From Maratus speciosus (Eukaryota > Arthropoda > Arachnida > Araneae > Salticidae), in contig OZ010792.1 of assembly GCA_963932465.1 (NCBI GenBank), forward strand, positions 2,294,001-2,358,000: DNA of 64,000 bases, written 5' to 3'. A program made the position numbers and the translations under genes. How positions within the stretch are numbered: the first letter of the stretch is position 1; each line of letters begins with the position of its first letter. Shown one piece after another: positions 10,887 to 22,483 of this stretch. Below the pieces are notes generated by a model, which saw only the letters and a list, made by a program, of their open reading frames with translations, did no database searches and was not told the DNA's origin.

Positions 10887-11858
10887 ATCTGATTTTTACT
10901 TTATTCCCTATCTCTCGGCTTCTATACAAAATGAGTAATTTGCATAGATCGTCCAAAGATTGCTGATGGGAGTGTTTAAAGGAGAAATTAAGACTTACCA
11001 AATAAAAATAAGGGCTTCACGGGGGGTAGGGGAGGGGGAATCAAAATTGAGTTTCGTAGTTATTATTATTATTATCATTTTAGTTTTCTTGAAATGAAAA
11101 AAAACTCAAAAATTTATTATTTTTTTCGTCCACCCCGCGATTGCGGGGTGGGCCAGTCCTGAATGGTTGCAATTTCTTGTCATGCACTTCTTGTCATGTT
11201 ATCATATTTTACAGAAATTAAAGTAACTCTGTTGACAATACAGTTACAAACCTTCATTACTGTTAAAGTAACAAAAGAAAATTAAAGTTTGACCTGGGAT
11301 GAGATACGCTGTATTTTTGACTGAATAAGTGAATTGCTATCTTTGTATGCTGGACAAAACATTGCCTGGTTTGATGCCTATTATTACTCCTGAAAGTTTT
11401 TTCTACTTTGTTTAGAAACACCCTGTTTGCGAAAAAGCAAGAAACTGATTGTTTTACCAGACAATGATCGGGAACTTGCATTTGTATATCATTAATTCCT
11501 ATGACGATCATCAATAAAGGTTAATTTTCTTAAGCAACACTTTTAAAACAACAAATAAGTAATATAAAAGTATTTCCTTTTATTTAAAGATGATTCTGTC
11601 TAATTATTCTGAATATTTTTATTAACTGTCAGTTAAAAGTAGAAATTGTGTACGGTTTAAAATATTTTTAAGAGTTTTCTTTTAAATATTCGATTTGGCT
11701 GAATAGTTTGATATTTGACCAAACCGAATATTCGGTAGGCTGAATAGTTTGATATCCAGCAGACTGAATAGTTTTATATTTGGCCTAACCGAATATTCGG
11801 TTGTATGGCTGAATACCGAATAGATACACTGAATATTCGGTGCATCCCTATAAATTAG

Positions 11859-12753
11859 AAACTAAAATGTATTGTATTTAGCATGAAAACTTAATAAAAC
11901 AGTATTCTAAATATATTTCTTTTCACTTATGTAACAAAATTGAAGATCAACTGAAAACAGACACAATTTGCTTTTTACTCTCACAAAAAACAAACTATGG
12001 GATTAATTATCAAGTTTCTAAAAAATTTTGTGTTTTAAACAACAAAAGTATACACAAAATAATTTGTTTTTATTGAAAAATTTGAACATAAATATAAGCT
12101 TGTGTACTTTTTCATCTGCTATCTGTTGTATAGTTTATACTAAAGAAAATCAAAACCAGAAAAGATTCTAACGAAGCTGTAAGTAACATCTCTAAATTAG
12201 ACAGATTATCTTTGAATATCTGTTTTAAGTAAATATTGTCACACATAATTATTGGTTTTACATTCTACAATTCAACTTCAAATGTAAAGATTAGAAAAGA
12301 TTTTTTTATGAAAGGGGAGAGAGGGAGTTGAAAACGGCCTGTCAAAGCAAAAAAAGTTCTTATCTACAGAATGACACAATCAATAACAGTTAAAAAATTC
12401 ATTTACATTTGTTTTGACTGAAAATATAAAAAATATCATACGCAATATTTTGAAAATTAGTGTCAAGTATATGAAATATCAAACTTCCTGATATTTTGAA
12501 AATAAATATTGGATATGTATCAAGATATATATATCCACTGATATATATCACTGAACCCTGCCCTTGCTGTTAGAGTATTTTTAAAAATATACTGGAAGTG
12601 TGCATAATACTAGAAATTCCCTAGAACAGAATCTCACATTTTGAATTACTATTTGGTCATTCCATCATACCATACTCCTATTGGCACTCTTCTCGATGCA
12701 TCAAACCACATTTGGAACAACATTGCAAAACTGGTGTCCTAACAATTCAAAGA
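11859..12753. other. AT-rich non-coding stretch between element A and element D
   Basis: I see no ORF, TIR pair or RNA gene here. It may be intron or intergenic DNA of the host and includes short simple-repeat patches such as 'atatatat' near 12530. It lies on the downstream (minus-strand) side of the host exon at 26197-26335, once element D is removed. Confidence 0.4.
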
Positions 12754-15604
12754 CATTAAACCAGTGGTTCCCAACCTTTTATCGGCCATGCCCCACCAAA
12801 CCATCAGTAAAGTCACTATGTCCCCCCCCCCCCCTTAATCTGTAAAAAATCTATTCACACAAGGGAAGCGTAATAAAGCCATAGGAATGATTATTCATTT
12901 CACATTTTTCAACATATCACAGAGGCAAATCTTCTGTAACAAATGTGTTTTTAACATCATTTTATGAGTGCAATGAGGTTATACATCTTTGCCTTTTTGC
13001 CAAAAAGAGTTTTGTTGTACTTTTCTAACTTACCTCAATGTTAAAAGAAAATGTTATACAGTCTGCATTTTTATCTTCACAAAATATCTTGAATAGAGGC
13101 TTACATTTAACGTTAAAACTGATAACATTCACACGTTTTATAATTAATTTTTGTGACTTATTAAGAGTTGGTGGAAAAGCTTTGGCCACTCAAATTTCTT
13201 TTATGGATAACACAATACACAAGAAGCATTTCAACTCATTTTTATCAAAATTAAATTATCGTGTGATATATTTTGTTTTCAATCTCCCCAACTCTAAATA
13301 CGTATTCAATAGTTTAAAATCTCTTAATTTTATTTATGCAATCTTTATTTATAGTAATTTACATTTAATTTATTCATCCACTTTTTGTTTAACTTCAATC
13401 CATCCTTAATTACATTTCCACATCGTATTTAATGTTTTTATCGCCCGTTCATTCTGAATTATCCTCCAGTTCCTTTTTGGCAATCAGCCAACTTCTCCAA
13501 GCGCTGCTCTCTCTTTCTCCAGGTTGGGATGAAACCAGGGCTGCGAAGTCAGAGTCGGAGTTGTGGAGTCGGAGTCGGTGTGATTTTTCGGTGAAAAGAG
13601 TCGGAGTCGGAGTCGCTAAATATATGCCGACTCCGACTCCGACTCCAAACATTTTGTTGAACAGTTTGAAGTGAAATAAAAAATAAAATCAATTACGCTT
13701 AATTTTAAATTTATGAACTGAATTATTATTTTATTTTTTAACTGTTTACATTAATAAATACTTAGTTATTTTTCAGTTTATTGACATGTTATTGAGTAAA
13801 TATAAGGCAAAAGGGTGATTTTTTTGCTTATATCAGTCATTAAATTGATTCATTTACTTATTTCTTCAGCTCATAGACGACACTATTGTACAATATTTAA
13901 ATTAAAGTGAGTTTTGAAAGGTTTTTGTTTTGTTTTGTTTTTTGTAAATTAAGTCCAACTCAACCCGAATCCCGTGTCGGTCTGACTACCCAACCCAAAG
14001 AAGGAATCTATCTCAGACAAAAACAGATGTTTAAATTTAACCTCTGTCCATCCGTGCTCGGGTCGGGTCCTGAAATTTATACTTTAAGTCAGTCCGAAGC
14101 GAACCGGAAAGAAACCTGAACCATTAACCCGATCCGAAATGAAATAAAATCAAAATTTTATTGGTATTATGAAAAATAGTCATCTCTAACAGCACTTTTA
14201 TCCTTTGTTCAAATTATACTGCCTTATTTTTCAGTATTTCAGATAAAAGAGAATGTGTGTAAAATATGAAACTCATAAGCCGCTATCACTACAATATAGG
14301 ACAACTCATACAGAATTTTTCTCATTAAAACAAAAAACTGCAATTTTCTTCTTAAATATTTCTTACCCAAAACTTAGACGTTCTTCTATTTCTAAACCCC
14401 AAGTAGACTCTTCCAAAGGCCGGGTTGCACACGACCCGAATCTGAAATTTTTACTGAAAGTCAACCCGAAACCCGACAAAAAGGAATTCCTCAACCAAAT
14501 CCGAAAATGGAAAAAAAGTCGTCAACGACCCTAATTCGAGACGAAAGAAAATTAGTTCATATTTTATAGAATAAACGATTATAAAAAAAGCCTACAATTT
14601 TATTTTTTGTATAAAAATGAACTTAAATACACTCATTAATATTCAAATATATAGATTTTTCATTTAAAAAATATTCAGTACATATTTTCTTTTGAAATAT
14701 CAGGTCAAATCAAAAGTGCCAAACCTGACCCGAAGCATTTAAAGTCTATCTGGTTCGGGCTAAATTTGGTTATCCTATCCGATGGAGGACCATAGGTCTA
14801 ACCTACTGTAGAAGAAACAATTACTTCATGAATTTTGAGAGGGAAGTGAAGAAACTCATTTCATGATGCCTCAAAATGACTGTTTTTTTTTTCAATTTAT
14901 ATTTTTTAAAGATTTTTTTTTATTTTCACACATTTTTTTTCATGATTATTCCTTATTCGTCGATTCCACCCCCCCCCCCCATCTCCCCGAAATCGGCATT
15001 AATTTATTTAAGATTTTATTAGTATAGTGTAGATAATAGCATTTACGTCTATGAATGAAAGGCGATGACAAATTGCCAATCTTTCACATAAAGTGTGGCC
15101 GAATCTGAAGCACAATTTTCTTTTACTCATTCTGTTCAAAGTTCAAATTGAAAATATCTTTGTTTCTTAAGCAGGCATATGTTCTTTTCGGGTAATTTGG
15201 TTTTAATTTGCAGCTGACAATTTAGAAATCCTTTTATTCGTATATGTATCTTCAAATTATATTTAAGTAAGTGAATCTTTTTAATTGTAAAATAATTACT
15301 CTTTTTATTTAATGCATTGCATATTCCGAATCGAAATTTATAAACGTCCATTATGATTATACGGTGGTTATAAAAATAAAATATTAGAAACTATCATCCT
15401 TCGCCCGCTACGCTGTTCGGTTTCTCTAAAAGAATCTTGAATCAAACGAAATATATCTAGCAACGATGAAAAAAAATTCTTAATATCTAATCAAGTATCC
15501 GTAAGTGTCATCTTATTTGTATAATCTTACCTTATCCAGTTAAAATCGATGTTGGCGACATAATAGACAAAATAGATCTAAAATCACTGTAGTATTCGTG
15601 TTTA

Positions 15605-15905
15605 ACTATTTTTTTTTGTAGGTTTGTTATCTTGAATTTCCTGATTCTACCTAAAATTGCTGCTGAGATATGGCGAAATGTCCTAAAATTTTTGTCCACC
15701 CCTTTAACACCCTTAGGGGGTGTGAAGGGGGGAAATTTCTAAAATCCCTGAAAGAAGTGTTTAACAATTTTTTTTAATAGGTTTGCTATCCTGAATTTCT
15801 TGCTCCTACCTAAAACTGCTGCTGAGATATGGCGAAATCATTTAAAATTTGTGATCACCCCATTAAAGCCCGTTAGGTGGGAATTTCTAAAATCAATAAA
15901 ATACA
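15605..15905. repeat. Two-copy tandem repeat of ~165 bp
   Basis: Two adjacent copies share 'gctgctgagatatggcgaaat', 'aggtttg(t/c)tatc(t/c)tgaatttc' and 'aatttctaaaatc' (first about 15605-15745, second about 15755-15905). No coding sense is apparent. It lies inside hAT element E. Confidence 0.6.
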
Positions 15906-15982
15906 TGTTTAAGTATGTTTTAGTATATTAGTTATCGTAGTAGACACCCCATAAAAAGTAATAAATATAATTGTTTTTATTA

Positions 15983-16794
15983 CAGTCGTCCCCGTTTAAA
16001 CAAATATTGACGGTTCCATAAATAATATTCGATTAAGCGGGGTATTTGATTAAACGGGGAATCATAACTGCAATATTTAATGCGTAATAAAAATTCAAAA
16101 TAACCATCTACGGTATATTTAATTAACAGCATAATAAATCGTTAACAGAATAACATAAACTAAAATAAATACAAATGCTAATATAAAGTAAATACGTATT
16201 AATTTAATGTTAGTACATACATTTATATGGTTTACATCACACTTAATGCAGATCGTTTGAATTTGGTCAAAACTTTGCTACTTCTAATTTACGTTACTTA
16301 TACTGCCTTAAAAAAAATCGTTGAAAGTGGTTTGTTTAAGTGGAATTTTAAAGGAATAAATATTGAGTTATTTTTCAAATGAGTGCAAAATATTACAACT
16401 ACCATCCTGAGTGACGGCGCATTGCCGTTAAAGCCTGGTTAACAGCAAGAAGTGATGGTGGGGAGATCAAGGTGGGAAATCATTTGACCTGCCCATTATA
16501 CACCTGCTGGCCGAAATCATTGCAGGAAGAACTGAAAATTTGTTTTAAGCCTAAAGGAACCGAAAATGACAAAAGGTGGAAGGAATTTCCAGCTGAAACG
16601 TGCTTTCCGTGCTTATTTTCAAACATCGGTCACACAGTTGTCATTCGATTAATCGGGGACGTTCGTAAAATGTACTTGGTTTAAGCGGGGAAAAATAACA
16701 TAGAACCAATGGGAATAAATTCGGTTCCGGAGGATATTATTCGAATAAGCGGGGTATTCGATTATCCGTGACCCGATTAAGTGGGGGGGGACTG
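15983..16794. mobile_element. Pogo/Tigger-like MITE in element E (812 bp)
   Basis: It starts CAGTCGTCCCCGTTTAA and ends …TTAAGTGGGGGGGGACTG, with TA on both sides (15981-15982 and 16795-16796). Subterminal motifs 'ttcgattaagcggggtatt' recur at about 16030 and 16740. A short middle ORF (about 16472-16684) is not convincingly related to a known transposase, although the CAGTCGTCCCC TIR style is that of pogo-like non-autonomous elements. Confidence 0.8.
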
Positions 16795-17732
16795 TACTGT
16801 ATTTAGAACTAATCGAACGAAATTTCGGCCGAAAATAGAAATTTTTCAATCTGCATTATCTATATACCTCCAACTGGTAAAAAATTAAAGCGCATTTCAA
16901 TCTTTTTGAGAAACCATGTGTGTATCCCGGAGTCGGAGTCGATTGTTTCAGAAATCCAGGAGTCGGAGTCGGAGTCGGACATTTTTCCTACCGACTCCGC
17001 AGCCCTGGATGAAACGAAGTTTCCTCTCTTTTCTCTCTCGATTGGGAGCCTGCGCCACTCAGCCTTGGCGCGTTTGTTATTTTCATCGGTCTGCCAGATT
17101 GGCGTGCTTATCTCCGCGCGGCGAGTGTTGAGAGGTTGTTTTTCTCTCTCTCGTTTTCCGTTTACTGCGCGCACTTCGAAAAGCCAGTCTTAGTCTTAGT
17201 GAATGTATCGTCAGGGTTGGATGTTTTCGTTCGACTGGAGTCCGTAGAGAATGTGTCCGATGGGACACTTCGGCTTTTATACATTATGAGCAAGAACTTA
17301 TTTTATTTCTTAACTGTTTAATTTCACAGTTTATCTTTACCTTTTTAAATGTTTATTCCTAATTAGCGCGTTGTTCGGCGTTTGGTGAATTCAAGACACG
17401 ATGAAGCTACCAGATCCTAATTCAAGACAGCACCCATTCTGCCTGCTCTCAACTTCACAACCTATAAAGAATAAAGTGATGACATCTTTGCAAGTATTCA
17501 TAGTGCTTTTATTTAATGCATCCTGTGTCTTCATTTCTTCGAAATCAAGGTAAAATCATTTAGTTATAATATCATGATGACGCTCCAGAACCTGTTTACG
17601 ATCACGTGTTTTTTTAAGGTTCACTTCATTATACGGAACAGTGCAAAATATTAATGTTTAACAGTTTATAAATAAATGCTCCTTCAATAACCTTAAATTT
17701 TAACAGTGGAATATACCACTTCACGATATAAT

Positions 17733-17750
17733 TGGTACCGTTTGAAACCA
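17733..17750 (+). promoter_or_regulatory. Possible primer-binding site
   Basis: Three bases after the 5' LTR ends (17729) the sequence reads TGGTACCGTTTGAAACC. Primer-binding sites of LTR elements begin TGG, the complement of the tRNA CCA end, at this position. I cannot match it to a specific tRNA by eye. Confidence 0.35.
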
Positions 17751-18068
17751 GTGCACAATCAGTGCATGGTGCGTCATCATTTTTTTTTTTCATCATTTTA
17801 ATAGAATTCATCTAAGTTTTTAATCAAATAATGTTATTTAAAATAAAATATGAATATATTGCACAGCTAAGAAGATTTATTTCCTTTTTAACTAAAATTA
17901 AGAAGGATGTAAAAAGATCAAAAATTTGAAGATTAAGCACATGGAACTTTAGTTTTTTTACATGAAGTAATATACAGTTTTTTCAAGTAATTTCTTCAGT
18001 TTATCAAGACTGTATTTAACCTTTCCCGTTTTTTTAATGAAGAAAATAATTTTTTGAAGATATAGTTT

Positions 18069-19088
18069 TTGAATATTCAGCATAATTTCTTTTTTACTAC
18101 TACAGAAAATTGTAATTTCCATATTGAAGCATTCATTTCTAAAATCATGGATAATAAAACTACTAAGTTAATGAATACCATAAGTGTATTTACTACTGCA
18201 CTTTCTGACTTCTTCAGTAATATTCCTAATACTATTAAGTATATGCTTGAATCACATGGTAATCCCATAGACTTTAATTCATCAGTTATTGAGGACTTGA
18301 TAAAGGATTTCAAATTTCAAGGGAATACTCTTATAGAGTTACCTGAAGCCTTTGTCCAAGACACCGTCAATAGTGCAATTAAACAAATCTCGAATCTTAA
18401 AGAAGTTAATAAACAAATCTTAGTAAAAGTTAAAGAGTCCACCCAATTAAAAGATATTACAACTGAAGATGTATGCACACAAACAGAAGAACAAGCTATT
18501 CCATCTAATATCTCCATATCCGAATCACATCTTCAATCCTCATTCCTATCCAGCCATTTAGAAGACACTTTAAATCAATCTTCAAATTGTTTCAACTCCA
18601 GTATAAAATCAAACACAACCTCTAATAAGTTAACAAAAATTATTATTTATGATGTACCGCAATGTCTTCAGACACAAGATATAGTTAAAGCAATATATAA
18701 TATAAGTGAAAATTCCAATATCATTGTGTTCAAAACGTACAAAAACAAATATAGTGAAAACTTCAATCATATTCTTGCAGTCCCTGACAACATCGCAAAC
18801 CACCTGTTTCAACATAAACTGAATATTGAAGATAAACTCTTTACTGTAAAAAAATTCATTAGGGTAAAAAGATGCTTCAAGTGTCAGACGTTCAATCATA
18901 TAGCCAATCAGTGCAACAAAACAAGAACTTGTGTCTGGTGTGGTGAGAATCACGCACCAGGTTTCTGTGAAAACCTCCAAATTGTAAAAACTGTACCCAA
19001 AATAACTCTCATGGACACAATTTCCGAACTGACCATCCAGCATTTTCTAGAGACTGTGAATCATACAGATTATGTTTGTACAAAATAA
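18069..19088 (+). CDS. Gag/ORF1-like protein with tandem zinc knuckles
   Basis: This is an intact 339-codon frame. An internal Met at 18147 (MDNKTTKLMN) is an equally good start. The N-terminal half is acidic and Ser/Asn-rich with heptad-like helical stretches. Residues ~195-275 (TKIIIYDVPQCLQTQDIVKA … FTVKKFIRVKR) look like the RRM-type domain of LINE ORF1 proteins. They are followed by a CCHC knuckle (CFKCQTFNHIANQC) and a second C-x2-C-x3-H-x4-C knuckle (CVWCGENHAPGFC). This arrangement is typical of nucleic-acid-binding gag/ORF1 proteins of Jockey/LINE-type elements rather than of classical LTR gags. It lies between two LTRs and no polymerase frame follows. The ORF is uninterrupted, so it is either young or under constraint. 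Expected role: RNA packaging or chaperone in cytoplasmic particles. Confidence 0.75.
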   Translation: MNIQHNFFFTTTENCNFHIEAFISKIMDNKTTKLMNTISVFTTALSDFFSNIPNTIKYMLESHGNPIDFNSSVIEDLIKDFKFQGNTLIELPEAFVQDTVNSAIKQISNLKEVNKQILVKVKESTQLKDITTEDVCTQTEEQAIPSNISISESHLQSSFLSSHLEDTLNQSSNCFNSSIKSNTTSNKLTKIIIYDVPQCLQTQDIVKAIYNISENSNIIVFKTYKNKYSENFNHILAVPDNIANHLFQHKLNIEDKLFTVKKFIRVKRCFKCQTFNHIANQCNKTRTCVWCGENHAPGFCENLQIVKTVPKITLMDTISELTIQHFLETVNHTDYVCTK

Positions 19089-21172
19089 GAATGAAACACA
19101 ATTATAGAATCACTTAAAATTTTACTATGCCACATAAATATCTTAGCTGATACATCAATATTTATTTTTTTTCTCTTTTCATGCAATATGTGTTCAACTT
19201 GTTTTTAATTTTTATGTATTTGTCAGGAAAAAGTTAGATTTAAGTACCCAATGGAGTGGTACTGTCAAGTTTTCTTGACACTTCAACACTCACCCGACAA
19301 ATACAAAAATTCACGATTTCTTATTTTTACAACAATATAGAAAACTTTCATATCTTACCTGATTTTTTTTTCACTTCTCAAGTTTGTTTCTGTATAAGTT
19401 TTTTTCCAGCTGTACAGGTAATTTTTGTTTCTCAGTAAACTGTTTGTTTTCATTCATTTTTTTAAATGAATTCTTTTCAGCATAATTTTTCATGAGATTA
19501 ACAAAATTTTAGTGTAATCCTTTTTCTAGTTTATTGTTTTCACCTAATTTTCATAATGTGTTATAGTAAATGTAATTTATGCTTCAGTAATTATTTAAAA
19601 TCAATAGTTAATTTTTGGCATTGTCTGAATTGTATTAGTGTAATTTTGAATATTTTTTTTTTCAGTGTTTTAGGCAAGTGCATACAAAGATATGCCTCTT
19701 ACTTTTAGGAAAATATTTTTTAAAAAACTTCTTTTTTTAGATTTTTTTCAGAAATCTACTTTTTGAAATTATGCAATATGTTTACATATTACTATTTTAA
19801 GATATGTATCATCTTTTAGTTATGTTGTGGTATAGCTTTTCATTTAAAGTACATAATTATCTTTTGTTTTTTTTAAACCTTTTAAGCTAACTTTAATTTT
19901 TAATTTAACTTTCTTGACAAATAAAAGTTCAATTTTGTGATTCAGTTCACAATGTCAGTCTTATCAGACTTAAAATGATGTTTTTTTTTATATTATGATA
20001 GGCTTTTCCTTCATAATTTTTTTTAGTTTTGAATCTTCATATTCACAGAGCAAGTATTTGAAATTTAAATTCATAAATAGGAGAAATGTATCATGTGTAA
20101 ATGCTTTATTTACATTTTTTTATGGTCAATGTTGTTGTTGACAAATGTTTTTTTCAGTAGTATATATGTATTTTTACTAGTACATACAGTTCTAGAAAGT
20201 TCAAATTTTGTACATTGTTCTCAATGTTGGGTAAAAACTTTTGTGTAACTTTGAGCTACTTAGAGTATATTTTTATACAACCTTTTATGAATACTCCTGT
20301 ACATTTTTTATTCCATGAATATGTAAACATTTTAACAAGTATACGTACGTAAAAGAAAATTTTTTTATGATCATGATCATCTTTGTATATAAAGGTAATA
20401 CAAAGTTTACTTAATTTTTGTTTCAACATGCAGTGTAAATATCATGTGTTACAGGTACAGGATTGTAATATATATAATTCTTTATTTTCTGTCCCTATTT
20501 TTTTTGTGGCGCCACACTCCCTTCCCCGTAAATTTTTTTTTCATTTCATTTAAACTGTTTGAATTTAACATTTATATATATATATATATATCTTGTATCA
20601 TCATGATAACAACTGTATCGAAATGTTATTTTGAATGTCGATATACAATCTCAGATACCCGTCTGTTGGGTATGGTATGTAATCCCATGTACTCCTGTGC
20701 TGTCTTGATCGGTTGTTGGTGCTCCTAGTAGGTATTGATCATTCCTTATCAGTTATTGATCTTGGTAATTATAGTTATTTTTCTTGAAGTTTGGATTTTG
20801 GTAATAGGTAATTTATATTCTCAACAGATTTCATTTATTGCTAAGTATTCTTTAGAGCTTTTCCATAAGTTTTGTGTTTTTCAATTAATATTTGATACTC
20901 TTATGCAATTTTTGTTTCTTTGATACCTTTCACATTTTTTTTTGTGATTTTATATCACAATAGACATTTTACATGTTCTCAATCGACATTTGGTGTTTTT
21001 ATTGATAGTGAGTGTTTTCATTGACATTTAATGTTTTCGATTGATTATTGCCTTTTTAGTGTTCCTTTTAATCCATTTTTGTATTTCAGCTTATCTGATT
21101 CATCGGTAAGTTGTAATTTCCCTTTTCACTTGTGGATCTTTTAGTTTTTTTCCTATCCGTGATGGAGTAATA
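19089..21172. other. T-rich non-coding internal region of the LTR-type element
   Basis: About 2.1 kb of very T-rich sequence with no frame longer than ~95 codons and no recognisable polymerase motif on either strand. It includes a (TA)n run near 20575-20590. The end just before the 3' LTR (about 21160-21172, gtgatggagtaata) is only weakly purine-rich for a polypurine tract. Confidence 0.5.
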
Positions 21173-22159
21173 TATCGTGTGATATATTTTGTTTTCAATC
21201 TCCCCAACTCTAAATACGTATTCAATAGTTTAAAATCTCTTAATTTTATTTATGCAATCTTTATTTATAGTAATTTACATTTAATTTATTCATCCACTTT
21301 TCGTTTAACTTCAATCCATCCTTAATTACATTTCCACATCGTATTTAATGTTTTTATCGCTCGTTCATTCTGAATTATCCTCCAGTTCCTTTTTGGCAAT
21401 CAGCCAACTTCTCCGAGCGCTGCTCTCTCTTTCTCCAGGTTGGGATGAAACGCCGTTTCCTCTCTTTTCTCTCTCGATTGGGAGCCTGCGCCACTCAGCC
21501 TTGGCGCGTTTGTTATTTTCATCGGTCTGCCAGATTGGCATGCTTATCTCCGCGCAGCGAGTGTTGAGAGGTTGTTTTTCTCTCTCTCGTTTTCCGTTTA
21601 CCGCTCGCACTTCGAAAAGCCAGTCTTAGTGAATGTATCGTCAGGGTTGGACGTTTTCGTTCGACTGGAGTCCGTAGAGAATGTGTCCGATGGGACACTT
21701 CGGCTTTTATACATTATGAGCAAGAACCTATTTTATTTCTTAACTGTTTAATTTCACAGTTTATCTTTACCTTTTTAAATGTTTATTCCTAATTTGCGCG
21801 TTGTTCGGTGTTTGGTGAATTCAAGATACGATGAAGCTACCAGACCCTAATTCAAGACAGCACCCATTCTCCCTGCTCTCAACTTCACAACCTATAAAGA
21901 ATAAAGTGATGACATCTTTGCAAGTATTCATAGTGCTTTTATTTAATGCATCCTGTGTCTTCATTTCTTCGAAATCAAGGTAAAATCATTTAGTTATAAT
22001 ATCATGATGACGCTCCAGAACCTGTTTACGATCACGTGTTTTTTTAAGGTTCACTTCATTATACGGAACAGTGCAAAATATTAATGTTTAACAGTTTATA
22101 AATAAATGCTCCTTCAATAACCTTAAATTTTAACAGTGGAATAAACCACTTCACGATAT
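21173..22159 (+). repeat. 3' LTR (987 bp), uninterrupted
   Basis: It starts TATCGTGTGATATA and ends CCACTTCACGATAT, giving short inverted ends TATCGTG/CACGATA. It matches the split 5' LTR almost base for base in the segments I compared. The unoccupied insertion site of hAT E is at about 21441-21448. An AATAAA in 'aagaataaagtgatg' (~21899) and the GC-richer core mirror the 5' copy. Confidence 0.8.
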
Positions 22160-22483
22160 AAATAGTCATTGTTCCCCATCGCAACACATTTTCTCTGTTT
22201 TCCCATTCCCAATATTGTTAATTGTCTTCCATGTATTATCTGATTTAAAAATTTAAAATGCATATGCCATCATATAAATTAATTTACTGTTCAGGATGCC
22301 TGAGCAAGAGGCATATATAATTACTGTCTGCTCATTTCCTTTTCTAATGCTATTTAAGATTTATAAGTTTTATAAAGTTAGTAGTACGTCATTCAGATAC
22401 TTCATATATATTTTTATGTTAAATAGGTTCAAGACAGTCAAATTTATGGATAGTCTTTTAAGTAGTTTTACGGAATCTTAGAG

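Larger units (their letters stand above)
1063..11161 (-). mobile_element. hAT element B (DUF4371/ZMYM1-like transposase), nested in A
   Basis: The ends are CAGGGGTGGACTGGC at 1063 and …GGGCCAGTCCTG at 11161. They are flanked by a perfect 8-bp duplication, aatggttg, at 1055-1062 and 11162-11169. The interior carries minus-strand pieces of a DUF4371-type hAT transposase (10692-10886, 5938-6810, 4336-4647). The element has been broken up by a Tc1 insertion (1801-4121), a foldback MITE (5124-5520) and a second hAT (6818-10691). It must have inserted into A after A was in place, because A's sequence and duplication continue on both sides. Confidence 0.9.
418..11850. mobile_element. hAT element A (non-autonomous shell), outermost layer of a nested stack
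   Basis: The left end begins TAGGGATGCACTGAATA and the right end is its complement (…TATTCGGTGCATCCCTA). The element is flanked by a perfect 8-bp target duplication, taaattag, at 410-417 and 11851-11858, which is the hAT signature. Both ends carry short imperfect repeats of CCGAATATTCGG. Once the inserted elements are removed, only about 1.3 kb belongs to this element (418-1062 and 11170-11850), and no coding sequence is seen in it. It is therefore a MITE-like derivative that was mobilised by another element's transposase and later hit by element B. Confidence 0.9.
13536..17007. mobile_element. hAT element E in the 5' LTR
   Basis: The ends are CAGGGCTGCGAAGTC and …GACTCCGCAGCCCTG, with a perfect 8-bp duplication gatgaaac (13528-13535 and 17008-17015). 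The subterminal regions are runs of 'ggagtcggagtcgg'. The 3' LTR at 21440 shows the unoccupied site (ggttgggatgaaacgccg), which proves the insertion. No transposase frame was found. The interior includes an ancient 'CCCGACCC'-rich patch (about 13960-14780), a ~165-bp tandem duplication and a pogo-like MITE. Confidence 0.92.
13257..17729 (+). repeat. 5' LTR, split by hAT element E
   Basis: The LTR sequence is 13257-13535, then the 3.47-kb hAT E with its 8-bp duplication, then 17016-17729. It carries a GC-richer, probably promoter-containing part (about 17020-17280: Tctct-rich tracts, 'gcgcgcacttcg', 'ccgatgggacacttcggc') and an AATAAA (near 17469). The other LTR has the same layout without the insertion. 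Small differences, for example an extra 'cagtctta' unit near 17190, distinguish the two. Confidence 0.75.
13257..22159 (+). mobile_element. LTR-type element encoding only a gag-like protein
   Basis: Two direct repeats of about 0.99 kb (13257-13535 plus 17016-17729, and 21173-22159) begin TATCGTG and end CACGATAT. A 4-bp duplication AAAT (13253-13256 and 22160-22163) flanks the whole. Between them lie a possible primer-binding site starting TGGTACCG (17733) and one ORF with two zinc knuckles (18069-19088). About 2 kb follows without any protease, reverse transcriptase, RNase H or integrase frame. This matches the layout called TR-GAG in plants. It must be mobilised, if at all, by another element's polymerase. 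Confidence 0.7.

Noticed and set aside
16860..17321. Several overlapping 60-104 codon frames near the GC-richer segment
   Set aside because: They lie in the LTR and in the GAGTCG repeats of hAT E, overlap on both strands, and recur in the 3' LTR as non-coding sequence.
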